A stretch of 64,000 bases of DNA from positions 1,116,001 through 1,180,000 of the forward strand of contig NZ_CP139715.1 of the NCBI RefSeq assembly GCF_034377285.1, written 5' to 3'. The DNA comes from Thalassobaculum sp. OXR-137 (GTDB taxonomy: Bacteria > Pseudomonadota > Alphaproteobacteria > Thalassobaculales > Thalassobaculaceae). Positions 7,949 through 18,921 of this stretch are shown here, piece by piece. The number at the start of each line of letters is the position of its first letter. The stretch's first letter is position 1. The translations under genes were made by a program, and so were the position numbers. The notes beneath the pieces are model-generated. The model had not been told where the DNA came from, searched no databases, and saw only the letters and a list, made by a program, of their open reading frames with translations.

Positions 7949-9298
7949 TTACCACCGTCGCTCGAAGCGTTTGCGCAACAGGACGGCGACCGCATTCATC
8001 AGAACCAGGAAGCCAAGCAGAACCATGATCGCCGCCGAGGTCTTCTCCACGAAGGCACGCTCGGGGCTGTCGGCCCAGATATAGACCTGAACCGGCAGGA
8101 CCGTTGCCGGATCGGTGAAGCCTTGGGGCACGTCGACGATGAAGGCGACCATGCCGATCATCAGCAGCGGCGCGGTCTCGCCGAGCGCCTGGGCCATGCC
8201 GATGATCGTGCCGGTCAGGATGCCCGGCATCGCCAGCGGCAGCACGTGGTGGGTGACCACCTGCAGCGGCGAGGCGCCGAGGCCGAGGGCGGCCTCGCGG
8301 ATCGAGGGGGGCACCGCCTTCAGGGCGGAGCGGGAGGCGATGATGATCGTTGGCAGGGTCATCAGCGCCAGCACCAGACCGCCGGCCAGCGGGGCGGAGC
8401 GCGGCAGGCCGAAGAAGTTCAGGAAGACCGCCAGACCGAGCAGACCGAAGACGATCGAGGGGACCGCCGCCAGGTTGTTGATGTTCACCTCGATCAGGTC
8501 GGTGAACCGGTTCTTCGGCGCGAATTCCTCCAGATAGGCGGCCGCCATCACGCCGACCGGGAAGGAGACCAGCAGGGTCACCGTCAGGGTCAGGATCGAG
8601 CCGATCAGCGCGCCGTAGATACCGGCTTCCTCGGGCTCGCGGCTGTCGCCGGTGGTGAAGAAGTCGACGTTGAACGTGGCGTGCACCAGGCCTTTGGAGT
8701 CGAGCTGGTCGAACCAGCCGATCTCGCGGTCCTTGACCCGCCGATCGCCTTCGGGAAGATCGCGATCGATGAACCCCTTGGCGAAGGTGTCCATGTCGTC
8801 GGACATCTTGACCCGCACGGTCTGGGTCGTGCCGATCAGCGACGGATCTTCGAGAACCATCGACCGCAGCCGGATATCGGCGTTCGGCGAGATCAGGCCA
8901 TAGAGCATGCGGCGCTCACGCCGGTCCTGGGCGGCGTCGGGGAACTCGCGCCGGAGGCCGTCGCGGACCATGTCCAGATAGTTGGCGCGCTGCAGCGTCT
9001 CGATTTCAACCGGTCCGCCATCGGGATTCAGTTCCTCGGCGCTGAAGGTCACCTGGAGATCGACCTCGTGCTGCCAGAACGCCGAATAACCCTTGGACAC
9101 GATGCTGCCGAGCAGGATCAGCAGGATGATCCCGGCCGCCCCGACACTGGCAAGGCCCAGAAGCCGGAACGTGCGTTCGCGCGAGTATCGCTTGGCGAGA
9201 TGCGGGCTGACGAGCAGCGGGCGGCTTGCCGGTCTGCCCTGCGGGGGGGTGCCCGAGGGAGGAGGTGAGCCCGGGGAAGTCGAGATTGTATCAGTCAT
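7949..9298 (-). CDS. pstA: Phosphate ABC transporter permease PstA (long form)
   Basis: The product has 449 residues, longer than the ~290-residue enteric PstA. The first ~35 residues are Pro/Ser-rich. A transmembrane helix (about 45-70) and a soluble insert of about 150 residues follow, as in the DUF3333-containing alphaproteobacterial form. The permease core starts near residue 230. The ABC-permease loop reads EAALGLGASPLQVVTHHVLP. It forms the membrane channel with PstC and overlaps the pstC stop by 8 bp, so translation is probably coupled. Confidence 0.93.
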   Translation of the reverse strand: MTDTISTSPGSPPPSGTPPQGRPASRPLLVSPHLAKRYSRERTFRLLGLASVGAAGIILLILLGSIVSKGYSAFWQHEVDLQVTFSAEELNPDGGPVEIETLQRANYLDMVRDGLRREFPDAAQDRRERRMLYGLISPNADIRLRSMVLEDPSLIGTTQTVRVKMSDDMDTFAKGFIDRDLPEGDRRVKDREIGWFDQLDSKGLVHATFNVDFFTTGDSREPEEAGIYGALIGSILTLTVTLLVSFPVGVMAAAYLEEFAPKNRFTDLIEVNINNLAAVPSIVFGLLGLAVFLNFFGLPRSAPLAGGLVLALMTLPTIIIASRSALKAVPPSIREAALGLGASPLQVVTHHVLPLAMPGILTGTIIGMAQALGETAPLLMIGMVAFIVDVPQGFTDPATVLPVQVYIWADSPERAFVEKTSAAIMVLLGFLVLMNAVAVLLRKRFERRW

Positions 9299-10676
9299 AC
9301 TTCTCTCGGTATTTGCGGACCACGCTGAGCGCGATCACGTTGAGGGCAAGCGTGATGAAGAACAGCACCAGTCCCAGGGCGAAGGCGGACAGGGTCTTGG
9401 CGCTGTCAAATTCCTGGTCGCCGACCAGCAGGGTGACGATCTGCACCGTGACGGTGGTGACGGCTTCCAGCGGATTGACGGTCAGATTGGCGGCAAGGCC
9501 GGCGGCCATGACCACGATCATTGTCTCGCCGATGGCGCGGCTGACGGCCAGCAGCAGGGCGCCGACGATGCCGGGCAGGGCGGCGGGCACGATGACCGAG
9601 CGGATGGTCTCCGACTTCGTGGCGCCCAGGCCGTAGGAGCCGTCGCGCAGAGATTGCGGCACGGCGTTGATCACGTCGTCGGACAGGGAGGAGACGAAGG
9701 GGATGATCATGATCCCCATCACCACACCGGCGGCGAGCGCGCTCTCCGAGGAGACGTCCAGACCGATGCCCTCGCCGACGTTGCGGAAGAACGGGGCGAC
9801 GGTCAGGGCGGCGAAGAAGCCGTAGACCACGGTCGGGATGCCGGCCAGCACCTCCAGCATCGGCTTGGCGAAGGCGCGGAAGCGCGGGTCGGCATATTCG
9901 GCCATGTAGATCGCCGACATCAGGCCGATGGGTGCTGCGACGACCATGGCGATGAAGGTGATGAGCAGCGTGCCGACGAACAGCGGCACCGCGCCGAACG
10001 CGCCGGAGGAGCCGACCTGATCCGCGCGCAGCGCGGTCTGCGGGCTCCAGTTCAGGCCGAACAGGAACTCGTAGAACGGCACCTTGGTGAAGAAGATGAA
10101 GCTCTCGAACAGCAGCGACAGCACGATCCCGACGGTGGTCAGGATGGCGATCAGGGAGCTGATGATCAGCACCACGTTGACCACCTTCTCCACGGTGTTC
10201 CGGGCGCGCAGGGACGGGTTGATCCGGTTGCGGGCATAGGCCAGGCCGCCGGCGCCGATGCCGAAGGTGGCGACGATCATCAGGATGAAGCTGGTATCGC
10301 GCAGGCTCGTCAGCTGGCTTGCCGCGGCCTCGATCGCCGGATCGTTGGCCCGCGAGGAGATATTGCCGGACGCGACGTTCCGGATGTCGTTGAGCAGCAG
10401 GCCGTATTCCGAAGAGGACAGACCCTCGGTCATGGCGGCCGGCAGTCCGCCCATCACCACGCTCTCAATGATTTGCGGCTGAATGATCAGCCAGACCGCC
10501 AGCAGCAGGAGCGACGGAATGCCGATCCAGATTGCGGTGTAGGAGCCGTAGTAGCTCGGCAGGGAGTGAAGGTCCTTGGGCATTCCGCCCGCGGTCATCA
10601 CAGCGCGGGCGCGGCCCATGGTGTAGCCGACGGCGGCGAAGCCGAGCAGCGCGAGAACCACGATGAAAGTCTGCAT
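9291..10676 (-). CDS. pstC: Phosphate ABC transporter permease PstC (long form)
   Basis: The product has 461 residues. An N-terminal extension with extra hydrophobic segments precedes the PstC core, which begins around residue 150. The permease loop DGSYGLGATKSETIRSVIVP and the stretch GIPTVVYGFFAALT are typical. It pairs with PstA. The gene starts 161 bp behind pstS, and that gap holds a strong hairpin. A small dyad (CCGACCG/CGGTCGG, 10703-10721) lies just ahead of the start codon. Confidence 0.94.
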   Translation of the reverse strand: MQTFIVVLALLGFAAVGYTMGRARAVMTAGGMPKDLHSLPSYYGSYTAIWIGIPSLLLLAVWLIIQPQIIESVVMGGLPAAMTEGLSSSEYGLLLNDIRNVASGNISSRANDPAIEAAASQLTSLRDTSFILMIVATFGIGAGGLAYARNRINPSLRARNTVEKVVNVVLIISSLIAILTTVGIVLSLLFESFIFFTKVPFYEFLFGLNWSPQTALRADQVGSSGAFGAVPLFVGTLLITFIAMVVAAPIGLMSAIYMAEYADPRFRAFAKPMLEVLAGIPTVVYGFFAALTVAPFFRNVGEGIGLDVSSESALAAGVVMGIMIIPFVSSLSDDVINAVPQSLRDGSYGLGATKSETIRSVIVPAALPGIVGALLLAVSRAIGETMIVVMAAGLAANLTVNPLEAVTTVTVQIVTLLVGDQEFDSAKTLSAFALGLVLFFITLALNVIALSVVRKYREKYD

Positions 10677-10794
10677 TGATCCCGGCTCCCTGAGAGCGAT
10701 CCCCGACCGGCATGCGGTCGGCAGTAGATAAAGGGTCTAACGAACGAGATGTAGGAGAATATCGGATGGGTCGGCGGTGCGCGGACCGGAAGGA

Positions 10795-10822
10795 AGCGGC
10801 CGACCCCGGGGGGTCGGCCGCT
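10795..10822 (-). terminator. Strong hairpin between pstS and pstC
   Basis: AGCGGCCGACCC pairs perfectly with GGGTCGGCCGCT over 12 bp with a 4-nt loop, 16 bp behind the pstS stop on the minus strand. The following bases (TCCTTCC) form only a weak U tract. Such hairpins are common after the binding-protein gene of ABC operons. They limit read-through and protect the upstream message, so the periplasmic protein is made in excess over the permease. Confidence 0.65.
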
Positions 10823-10837
10823 GGTATGGAATGCCGA

Positions 10838-11875
10838 TCAGAGGCTCAGATTGGTGAGGTTCTCGCCCGCGGTGCGATACTTCTCCAGATCCGCCTCCGG
10901 CAGCGGGATCAGGCCCTTGTCGGTCAGGTAGCCTTCCTGGCCGGCAGCCTTCTCGCTGGTGAACTCGGCCACATATTCCTTCATGCCGGGGATCACGCCG
11001 ACATGGGCGTTCTTCATGTAGAAGAACAGGGAACGGGAGACCGGGTAGGAGCCGTCGGCGATGGCGTCGAAGGTCGGGGCGTTGCCCTCGATCACCGAGC
11101 CATGGACCTTGTCGGCGTTCTGGTCGAGGAAGGAGAAGCCGAAGATGCCGAGCGCGCTCGGGTTGGCTTCCAGCTTCTGGACGATCAGGTTGTCGTTCTC
11201 GCCGGCCTCGATGAACTTGCCGTCTTCACGCATGGAGCCGAAGACCTGCTTGAACTTGGACTTGTCCGACTTCGCCAGGTCCTTCAGGAACGGGATCTCC
11301 TCGGCACCAACTTCCATCACCAGCTCGACGAAGGCGTCGCGGGTGCCGGAGGTCGGCGGCGGGCCGAGCACTTCGATCTCGGTGTCCGGCAGGTCGGCGT
11401 TGATCTCGGACCACTTGGTGTAGGGGTTGGCGACCAGCTTGCCGTCGACCGGAACTTCCTTGGCCAGGGCCAGGAAGATGTCCTTGCGGCTCAGCTTGTA
11501 AGTCTCGGAGGCCTTGGCGTTGGCCAGCACGATGCCGTCGAAGCCGATCTTGATCTCGGTGATGTCGGTCACGCCGTTGGAGGCGCAGAGCTCGACCTCG
11601 GACTTCTTGATCCGGCGCGAGGCGTTGGTGATATCCGGATGCTCGGTGCCGACACCCTGGCAGAACAGCTTCAGGCCGCCGCCGGAACCGGTCGACTCGA
11701 TGACCGGGGTCTTGAAGCCGGTCGTCTTACCGAAGTTCTCCGCAACCACAGTGGCGAACGGGAACACGGTCGACGAGCCGACGATGCGAATTTGATCACG
11801 GGCCTCGGCCTGGGCCGTCATGGCGACGACGCCGAGCGCGGCGATGGCGACCGCCTTGCCGAACGAGAAAGTCAT
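10838..11875 (-). CDS. pstS: Periplasmic phosphate-binding protein PstS
   Basis: The product has 345 residues with a signal peptide (residues 1 to ~25, cleavage near AQAEA). Mature family motifs include IRIVGSSTVFPFA (phosphate-binding loop), ESTGSGGG and the TSGTRDAF loop. The ATG at 11875 has GGAGGATTCCC ahead of it. It captures phosphate in the periplasm for PstCAB. A tandem Pho-box array lies about 125 bp upstream, so expression should rise on phosphate starvation. Confidence 0.95.
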   Translation of the reverse strand: MTFSFGKAVAIAALGVVAMTAQAEARDQIRIVGSSTVFPFATVVAENFGKTTGFKTPVIESTGSGGGLKLFCQGVGTEHPDITNASRRIKKSEVELCASNGVTDITEIKIGFDGIVLANAKASETYKLSRKDIFLALAKEVPVDGKLVANPYTKWSEINADLPDTEIEVLGPPPTSGTRDAFVELVMEVGAEEIPFLKDLAKSDKSKFKQVFGSMREDGKFIEAGENDNLIVQKLEANPSALGIFGFSFLDQNADKVHGSVIEGNAPTFDAIADGSYPVSRSLFFYMKNAHVGVIPGMKEYVAEFTSEKAAGQEGYLTDKGLIPLPEADLEKYRTAGENLTNLSL

Positions 11876-11998
11876 GGGAATCCTCCAGTCATTTGCTTGG
11901 GAGGTTGCATATCCACCAGCGTCGACAGGAAGGGATCAGCGCGATCTGGCCGCGCCGTCTTCCCCCGCGTTGGCTGGCCCGACAAGTACCGGTCGGAT

Positions 11999-12038
11999 GG
12001 AAATCTTTTAAGACAGCTCTGTGAAACTTTGATTACAG
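11999..12038 (-). promoter_or_regulatory. Tandem Pho box upstream of pstS
   Basis: Read on the minus strand, four 7-bp half-sites occur at exact 11-bp spacing: CTGTAAT, GTTTCAC, CTGTCTT and GATTTCC, separated by CAAA, AGAG and AAAA. The known PhoB site is CTGTCAT-N4-CTGTCAY, so units one and three match best. The A/T-rich spacers and one-turn phasing fit two adjacent Pho boxes. The array sits between phoR (stop 12070) and pstS (start 11875). Confidence 0.75.
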
Positions 12039-12069
12039 AGGCCGTTGCAATTAATCGGTCATGAAAGAT

Positions 12070-13611
<1,542 letters not shown>

Positions 13612-13650
13612 CTTTCCTCCGATGCCCCACCGGCATCATCCAGGCCGACG

Positions 13651-13669
13651 ACGGCGGACCGACCGCCGT
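13651..13669 (-). terminator. Hairpin between maeB and phoR
   Basis: ACGGCGG pairs with CCGCCGT around a 5-nt loop in the 63-bp gap behind the maeB stop. There is no U tract on the minus strand, so it may only slow read-through. It is a weak terminator candidate. Confidence 0.35.
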
Positions 13670-13674
13670 TTCGA

Positions 13675-15942
13675 TCAGCCGATCGTCGCCTCGTGCGCCG
13701 CGATCGCCGCGGCATTCACGATGTCGGTCACGCTGGCGCCCATCTGGACGATCTGCGCCGGTTTCTCCAGGCCCATCAGCATCGGTCCGATCACCGACCC
13801 CCCGGCAAACCGCTGAAGCAGCTTGTAAGAGATGTTGGCCGAGTGCAGGGCCGGCATGACCAGAACGTTGGCCGGGCCGGACAGGCGGCAGAACGGGTAG
13901 AGGCGCTGAACCTCAGGATCCAGGGCGACATCGGCCGACATCTCGCCGTCGTATTCGAAGTCGAGCTCGCGGCTGTCCAGAATGTCCACCGCCTCGCGGA
14001 TCCGCAGCGCCTTCTCGCGCATCGGGTTGCCGAAATTGGAGAAGGACAGCAGCGCCACCCGCGGCTCGTGCCCGAAGGCCCGGGCGACCGCGGCGGTCTG
14101 GCAGGTGATGTCGGCGAGCTGGGCCGGTTCCGGCAGTTCGTGCACGTTGGTGTCGGCGATGAAGATCGTGCGGCCGCGCGAGATCACCATGGTGACCGCC
14201 ATCAGCAGCTCGTTCGGCTTGCAGTCGATCACCCGGGTGACGTCGTCGGCCGCCACGCCGAAGCTGCGTGTCAGGCCCGTGACCATGCCGTCCGCATCCC
14301 CCATCGCCACCATGCAGGCGGCGAAGATGTTGCGGTCCTGGTTGACCATGCGTTGGCAGTCCCGATGCATCGCGCCCTTCCTCTGAAGACGCTTATACAG
14401 AAACTCTATGTACTTTTCGTTGAACGGCGACACTTTCGCGTTCTGGATCTCCAGGGTCTCCGCGCCGGCGATGCCCATATCCCCGATCTTGCGCTTGATG
14501 CGGTCCTCGCGGCCGATGAGGATGGCGTGGCCGTAGCCGCCGGCCTGGAAGGACAGGGCCGCGCGGATCGTCTTCTCCTCCTCGCCCTCGGCGAAGACCA
14601 CCCGCTTGTTGGACTTGCGGATGCGGTCGAGGATGTTCTGCAGGCTGGCCGCCGTCGGGTCGAGGCGGGCGCTCAGCTGGGCGCGGTAGGCGTCCATGTC
14701 GTCGATGCGCTTGCGCGCCACGCCGGTATCCATCGCCGCCTGGGCGACGGCGGCGGAGACATGGACGATCAGGCGCGGATCGAACGGGGCGGGGATGATG
14801 TAGTCGCGGCCGAACTTGAGGCGGCGCCCGGAATAGGCGGCGTCCACCTCGTCCGGCACGTCCTCGCGCGCCAGCTCCGCCAGCGCGTTGGCGGCGGCGA
14901 TCTTCATATCCTGGTTGATCTCCGATGCCCGCACGTCGAGCGCGCCGCGGAAGATGTAGGGGAAGCCCAGGACGTTGTTCACCTGGTTGGGATAGTCGGA
15001 ACGTCCGGTCGCCATGATGGCGTCGTCGCGCACCGAGGCCACGTCCTCCGGAGTGATCTCCGGATCCGGATTGGCCATGGCGAAGATGATCGGATTGGCG
15101 GCCATGGACTTGACCATGTCCTTGGTGACCGCGCCCTTGGCCGACAGGCCGAAGAACGCGTCGGCGCCCTCCATCGCTTCGGCCAGGGTCCGGCGGTCGG
15201 TCACCGCGGCATGGGCCGATTTCCACTGGTTCATGCCCTGCTCGCGGCCCTGATAGACCACGCCGCGGGTGTCGCAGATGATGATGTTGTTGTGCGGCAT
15301 GCCCATGGCCTTGAGCAGCTCCACACCGGCGATGGACGCCGCTCCGGCGCCGTTAACCACCAGCTTGGTGGTCTTCAGGTCGCGGCCGGTCAGGTGCATG
15401 GCGTTGATCAGGCCGGCGGCGGAGATGATCGCCGTGCCGTGCTGGTCGTCATGGAACACCGGGATGTCGAGCAGCTCCTTCAGGCGCTGCTCGATGATGA
15501 AGCACTCCGGCGCCTTGATGTCTTCCAGGTTGATGCCGCCGAAGCTGGGGCCCAGATAGCGCACCGAATTGACGAACTCGTCCACGTCCTGGGTGTCGAC
15601 CTCCAGGTCGATGCCGTCCACATCGGCGAAGCGCTTGAACAGGACCGCCTTGCCCTCCATCACCGGCTTGGAGGCCAGCGCGCCGATATTGCCGAGGCCG
15701 AGCACCGCGGTGCCGTTGGAGATCACGGCCACGATGTTGCCGCGTGAGGTGTAGTCGTAGGCCGTGTTCGGATCCTTCTCGATCTCCAGGCACGGCACGG
15801 CCACGCCCGGCGAGTAGGCCAGCGACAGCTCGCGCTGGGTGGTCAGCGGCTTGGTCGGCGTGATCTCGATCTTGCCGGGACGGCCGGTCGAGTGGAACAG
15901 CAGCGCTTCGTTTTCCGCGTCGGTCCGATTGTCGGTGTCCAT
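13675..15942 (-). CDS. maeB: NADP-dependent malic enzyme with phosphotransacetylase-like C-terminus
   Basis: The product has 755 residues, the usual length of the fused MaeB form. The malic-enzyme part (1 to ~430) has [15 protein letters not shown], the catalytic [10 protein letters not shown] stretch and the Rossmann motif [11 protein letters not shown]. The C-terminal part (~440-755) is a PTA-like domain with [14 protein letters not shown] and [15 protein letters not shown]. It converts malate to pyruvate and CO2 with NADPH. The PTA domain in such fusions is usually regulatory (acetyl-CoA sensing) rather than an active transferase. It is divergent from mutS across 254 bp in which no distinct promoter was identified. 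Confidence 0.95.
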   Translation of the reverse strand: MDTDNRTDAENEALLFHSTGRPGKIEITPTKPLTTQRELSLAYSPGVAVPCLEIEKDPNTAYDYTSRGNIVAVISNGTAVLGLGNIGALASKPVMEGKAVLFKRFADVDGIDLEVDTQDVDEFVNSVRYLGPSFGGINLEDIKAPECFIIEQRLKELLDIPVFHDDQHGTAIISAAGLINAMHLTGRDLKTTKLVVNGAGAASIAGVELLKAMGMPHNNIIICDTRGVVYQGREQGMNQWKSAHAAVTDRRTLAEAMEGADAFFGLSAKGAVTKDMVKSMAANPIIFAMANPDPEITPEDVASVRDDAIMATGRSDYPNQVNNVLGFPYIFRGALDVRASEINQDMKIAAANALAELAREDVPDEVDAAYSGRRLKFGRDYIIPAPFDPRLIVHVSAAVAQAAMDTGVARKRIDDMDAYRAQLSARLDPTAASLQNILDRIRKSNKRVVFAEGEEEKTIRAALSFQAGGYGHAILIGREDRIKRKIGDMGIAGAETLEIQNAKVSPFNEKYIEFLYKRLQRKGAMHRDCQRMVNQDRNIFAACMVAMGDADGMVTGLTRSFGVAADDVTRVIDCKPNELLMAVTMVISRGRTIFIADTNVHELPEPAQLADITCQTAAVARAFGHEPRVALLSFSNFGNPMREKALRIREAVDILDSRELDFEYDGEMSADVALDPEVQRLYPFCRLSGPANVLVMPALHSANISYKLLQRFAGGSVIGPMLMGLEKPAQIVQMGASVTDIVNAAAIAAHEATIG

Positions 15943-16196
15943 GATTTTTCTGTTCGCTCCCTGAACCCTTGCCGGCCTCGGTTGGCCCGAATCGGCGCTT
16001 GTGGCGGTAGCTCCGCCCTATTTCGTCGAATCGACGTTAACGTCGCCGGCGCATGGGGGGAAGAGGCCGCAGGAAAAACAGTTTGTTACCCGAGCCTTCC
16101 GGGCCTCGCGCCCTTGCCCTCCCGCGGGCCGGACACGCGTGATAGGGTCGCCGCTTTCGTTCATCCCGATGCCGAATCCCGGAGCCCGACCCAGCC

Positions 16197-18896
16197 GTGT
16201 CCGCCGAGCCGTCCTCCTCCGAGACCGAAGACCCCGACGTCGTTCTGCAGGCCCGCGCCGAGGGCGCGACGCCGATGTTTCAGCAGTATTTCGAGGTCAA
16301 GCGCGCCCACCCGGACGCCTTGCTGTTCTATCGCATGGGCGATTTCTACGAGCTGTTCTTCGAGGATGCGGTCGCCGCCGCCCGCGCGCTGGACATTACG
16401 CTGACGCAACGAGGTCAGCACCAGGGCGAGCCGATCCCGATGTGCGGCGTGCCGCACCACAGTTCCGAAGGCTATCTCGCCCGGCTGATCCGTCAGGGCT
16501 TCCGGGTGGCGGTCTGCGAGCAGACCGAGGATCCGTCCGAGGCGAAGAAACGCGGCGGCAAGTCGGTGGTCCGGCGCGAGGTGATTCGCGTGGTCACGCC
16601 GGGGACGCTGACCGAAGACACCCTGCTCGACGCGCGCCGGCCGAACTATCTGGCCTGTCTCGCGGAGGCCGGCGGGACCTTCGGTCTCGCCTGGGTCGAT
16701 CTCTCCACCGGCGATTTCCAGACCCAGCCGGTGGAGCCGCGCGGGCTGGAGGCGGCCCTCGCCCGGCTCGCCCCCTCGGAGCTGATCCTGTCGGAGAAGC
16801 TTTATGCGGATCCGGCGCTGGAGGCGGGGCTGGCCGAGGTGCGGCCGATCAGCCATCCGATGCCGGGGGCCCGGTTCGACAGCGAGAATGGGCGGCGCCG
16901 TCTGGAAGCGGCCTACGGGGTGACCGCGCTGGACGCCTTCGGTGCGTTCTCGCGGCCCGAGCTGGCGGCGGCCGGGGCCATCGTCGACTATCTGGACCTC
17001 ACGCAGAAGGGCAAGCAGCCGCGGCTGGCGGCGATCCGGCGCTGGTCGCCGGGCGGGGTGATGGAAATCGATGCCGCCACCCGCCGCAATCTGGAACTGA
17101 CACGCACCCTGTCCGGGGAACGCCGGGGCAGCCTGCTCGCCACCATCGACCGCACCCTGACCGGGGCCGGCGCCCGTCTGCTGGTCGCCCGGCTGTCGGC
17201 GCCGCTGACTGATCCGGGAGAGATCGACGCCCGGCTGGACGGCGTGTCCTTTTTCATGGATGCCGAGCGCGCCCGCCAGGATCTGCGGGCGATCCTGTCC
17301 CGCATTCCCGATATCGACCGGGCCCTGTCGCGGCTGGCCCTGGATCGGGGCGGGCCGCGCGATCTGGCGGCGATCCGCGACGCGCTGGCGGAGACCGGAC
17401 CGATCCGCGCCGCCATCGCCCGCGCCCCGCTCTCCACCCCGCCGGCCGCCATCGCCCGCGACCTGGAGGATCTGGGCGAACATTCCGGCCTGGTCGACCT
17501 GTTGGGCCGTGCCCTGGCCGCCGAGCTGCCGCTGCTGGCCCGCGACGGCGGGCTGGTCGCACCGGGCTATGCGCCGGAGCTGGACCGGCTGCGCGGCCTG
17601 CGCGACGAGAGCCGGCGGATGATCGCCGCCTTGCAGGCGAAGTACGCGCGGGAGACCGGCGTTTCGGCCCTGAAGGTCAAGCACAACAACGTGCTCGGCT
17701 ATTTCATCGAGGTCTCGGCCACCAACGGCGACAAGATCATGGGCCGCGATGGCTTCATCCACCGCCAGACCATGGCCAACGCGGTGCGCTTCACCACCGT
17801 GGAGCTGGGCGAGCTGGAGAAGGAACTGTCGAGTGCCGCCGATAAGGCGCTGGCGGTCGAGCTGGAAGTCTTCGCCGATCTGATCGGCAAGGTGCTGGAA
17901 GTGGCCGACACCATCGCCATCGCCGCCGCGGCGCTCGCCCGGCTCGACGTGTCGGCCGCCCTGGCCGATCTCGCCGCCGCCCGCGACTGGTGCCGGCCGG
18001 TGGTGGATGCCGGGCTCGGCTTCGAGGTGACCGCCGGCCGCCACCCGGTGGTGGAGGCAAGCCTGCCGGACGGGCCGGCCGCCTTCGTCGCCAACGGCTG
18101 CACCCTGGTGCCCGAGGACCGGGTCTGGCTGGTGACCGGCCCGAACATGGCCGGTAAGTCCACCTTCCTGCGGCAGAACGCGCTGATTGCCGTGCTGGCG
18201 CAGATCGGCTCCTTCGTGCCGGCGACCGCCTGCCGGATCGGCGTGGTCGACCGGCTGTTCAGCCGGGTCGGAGCGGCCGACGACCTGGCGCGGGGCCGCT
18301 CCACCTTCATGGTGGAGATGGTGGAGACCGCCGCCATCCTGAACCAGGCGGGCGAGCGGGCGCTGGTGATCCTGGACGAGATCGGCCGCGGCACCGCGAC
18401 CTTCGACGGCCTGTCCATCGCCTGGGCCACGGTGGAGCATCTGCACGAGAGCAACCGCTGCCGCGCGCTGTTCGCCACCCATTATCACGAGCTGACGGTG
18501 CTGGCCGACCGGCTCCCGGCGCTGACCTGCCACACCATGGCGGTGAAGGAGTGGAAGGACGACATTGTCTTCCTGCACGAGGTGATCGCCGGGGCGGCCG
18601 ACCGGTCCTACGGCATCCATGTGGCCAAGCTGGCCGGCCTGCCCGGCGCGGTGATCGGCCGGGCGGAGGAGGTGCTGGACCGGCTGGAGAAGGGCGAGCA
18701 GGGCAAGGCCGCGACCAATCTGATCGACGATCTGCCGCTGTTCAGCATGCTGGCGAAACCGAAGGCTTCGTCGGCAGAACCCGCCGGCCCGAGCCCGGTG
18801 GAGGAGGCGCTGAAGGGCCTGAACCCGGACGAGATGACGCCCAGGGAAGCGCTCGACGCCCTATATGCGCTGAAGGCTAAGGCCGGTTCGTCCTGA
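16197..18896 (+). CDS. mutS: DNA mismatch repair protein MutS
   Basis: The product has 899 residues, GTG start. The mismatch-binding N-terminal domain has [11 protein letters not shown] with the conserved Phe-x-Glu pattern. The ATPase domain near residue 647 has Walker [11 protein letters not shown] and Walker [16 protein letters not shown], followed by ATHYHELT. MutS recognises mispairs and recruits MutL. The 3' end is unusual. Its last ten codons ([10 protein letters not shown]) and the DNA just beyond form one copy of a 59-bp direct repeat whose partner lies about 1 kb downstream, beyond the AT-rich island. The native C-terminus before insertion was probably close to YALKAKAAPS. Confidence 0.96.
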   Translation: MSAEPSSSETEDPDVVLQARAEGATPMFQQYFEVKRAHPDALLFYRMGDFYELFFEDAVAAARALDITLTQRGQHQGEPIPMCGVPHHSSEGYLARLIRQGFRVAVCEQTEDPSEAKKRGGKSVVRREVIRVVTPGTLTEDTLLDARRPNYLACLAEAGGTFGLAWVDLSTGDFQTQPVEPRGLEAALARLAPSELILSEKLYADPALEAGLAEVRPISHPMPGARFDSENGRRRLEAAYGVTALDAFGAFSRPELAAAGAIVDYLDLTQKGKQPRLAAIRRWSPGGVMEIDAATRRNLELTRTLSGERRGSLLATIDRTLTGAGARLLVARLSAPLTDPGEIDARLDGVSFFMDAERARQDLRAILSRIPDIDRALSRLALDRGGPRDLAAIRDALAETGPIRAAIARAPLSTPPAAIARDLEDLGEHSGLVDLLGRALAAELPLLARDGGLVAPGYAPELDRLRGLRDESRRMIAALQAKYARETGVSALKVKHNNVLGYFIEVSATNGDKIMGRDGFIHRQTMANAVRFTTVELGELEKELSSAADKALAVELEVFADLIGKVLEVADTIAIAAAALARLDVSAALADLAAARDWCRPVVDAGLGFEVTAGRHPVVEASLPDGPAAFVANGCTLVPEDRVWLVTGPNMAGKSTFLRQNALIAVLAQIGSFVPATACRIGVVDRLFSRVGAADDLARGRSTFMVEMVETAAILNQAGERALVILDEIGRGTATFDGLSIAWATVEHLHESNRCRALFATHYHELTVLADRLPALTCHTMAVKEWKDDIVFLHEVIAGAADRSYGIHVAKLAGLPGAVIGRAEEVLDRLEKGEQGKAATNLIDDLPLFSMLAKPKASSAEPAGPSPVEEALKGLNPDEMTPREALDALYALKAKAGSS

Positions 18897-18921
18897 GGGT
18901 GGCGTCGATCAAGCGAGTGAT
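18863..18921. repeat. Left 59-bp direct repeat at the mutS 3' end (attL-like)
   Basis: Ungapped match to 19879-19937 at 51 of 59 bases. It covers the last mutS codons and, on the other strand, what reads as the last 15 codons of a TetR gene ([14 protein letters not shown], then TAG). It ends abruptly at the boundary with AT-rich DNA. Confidence 0.85.
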
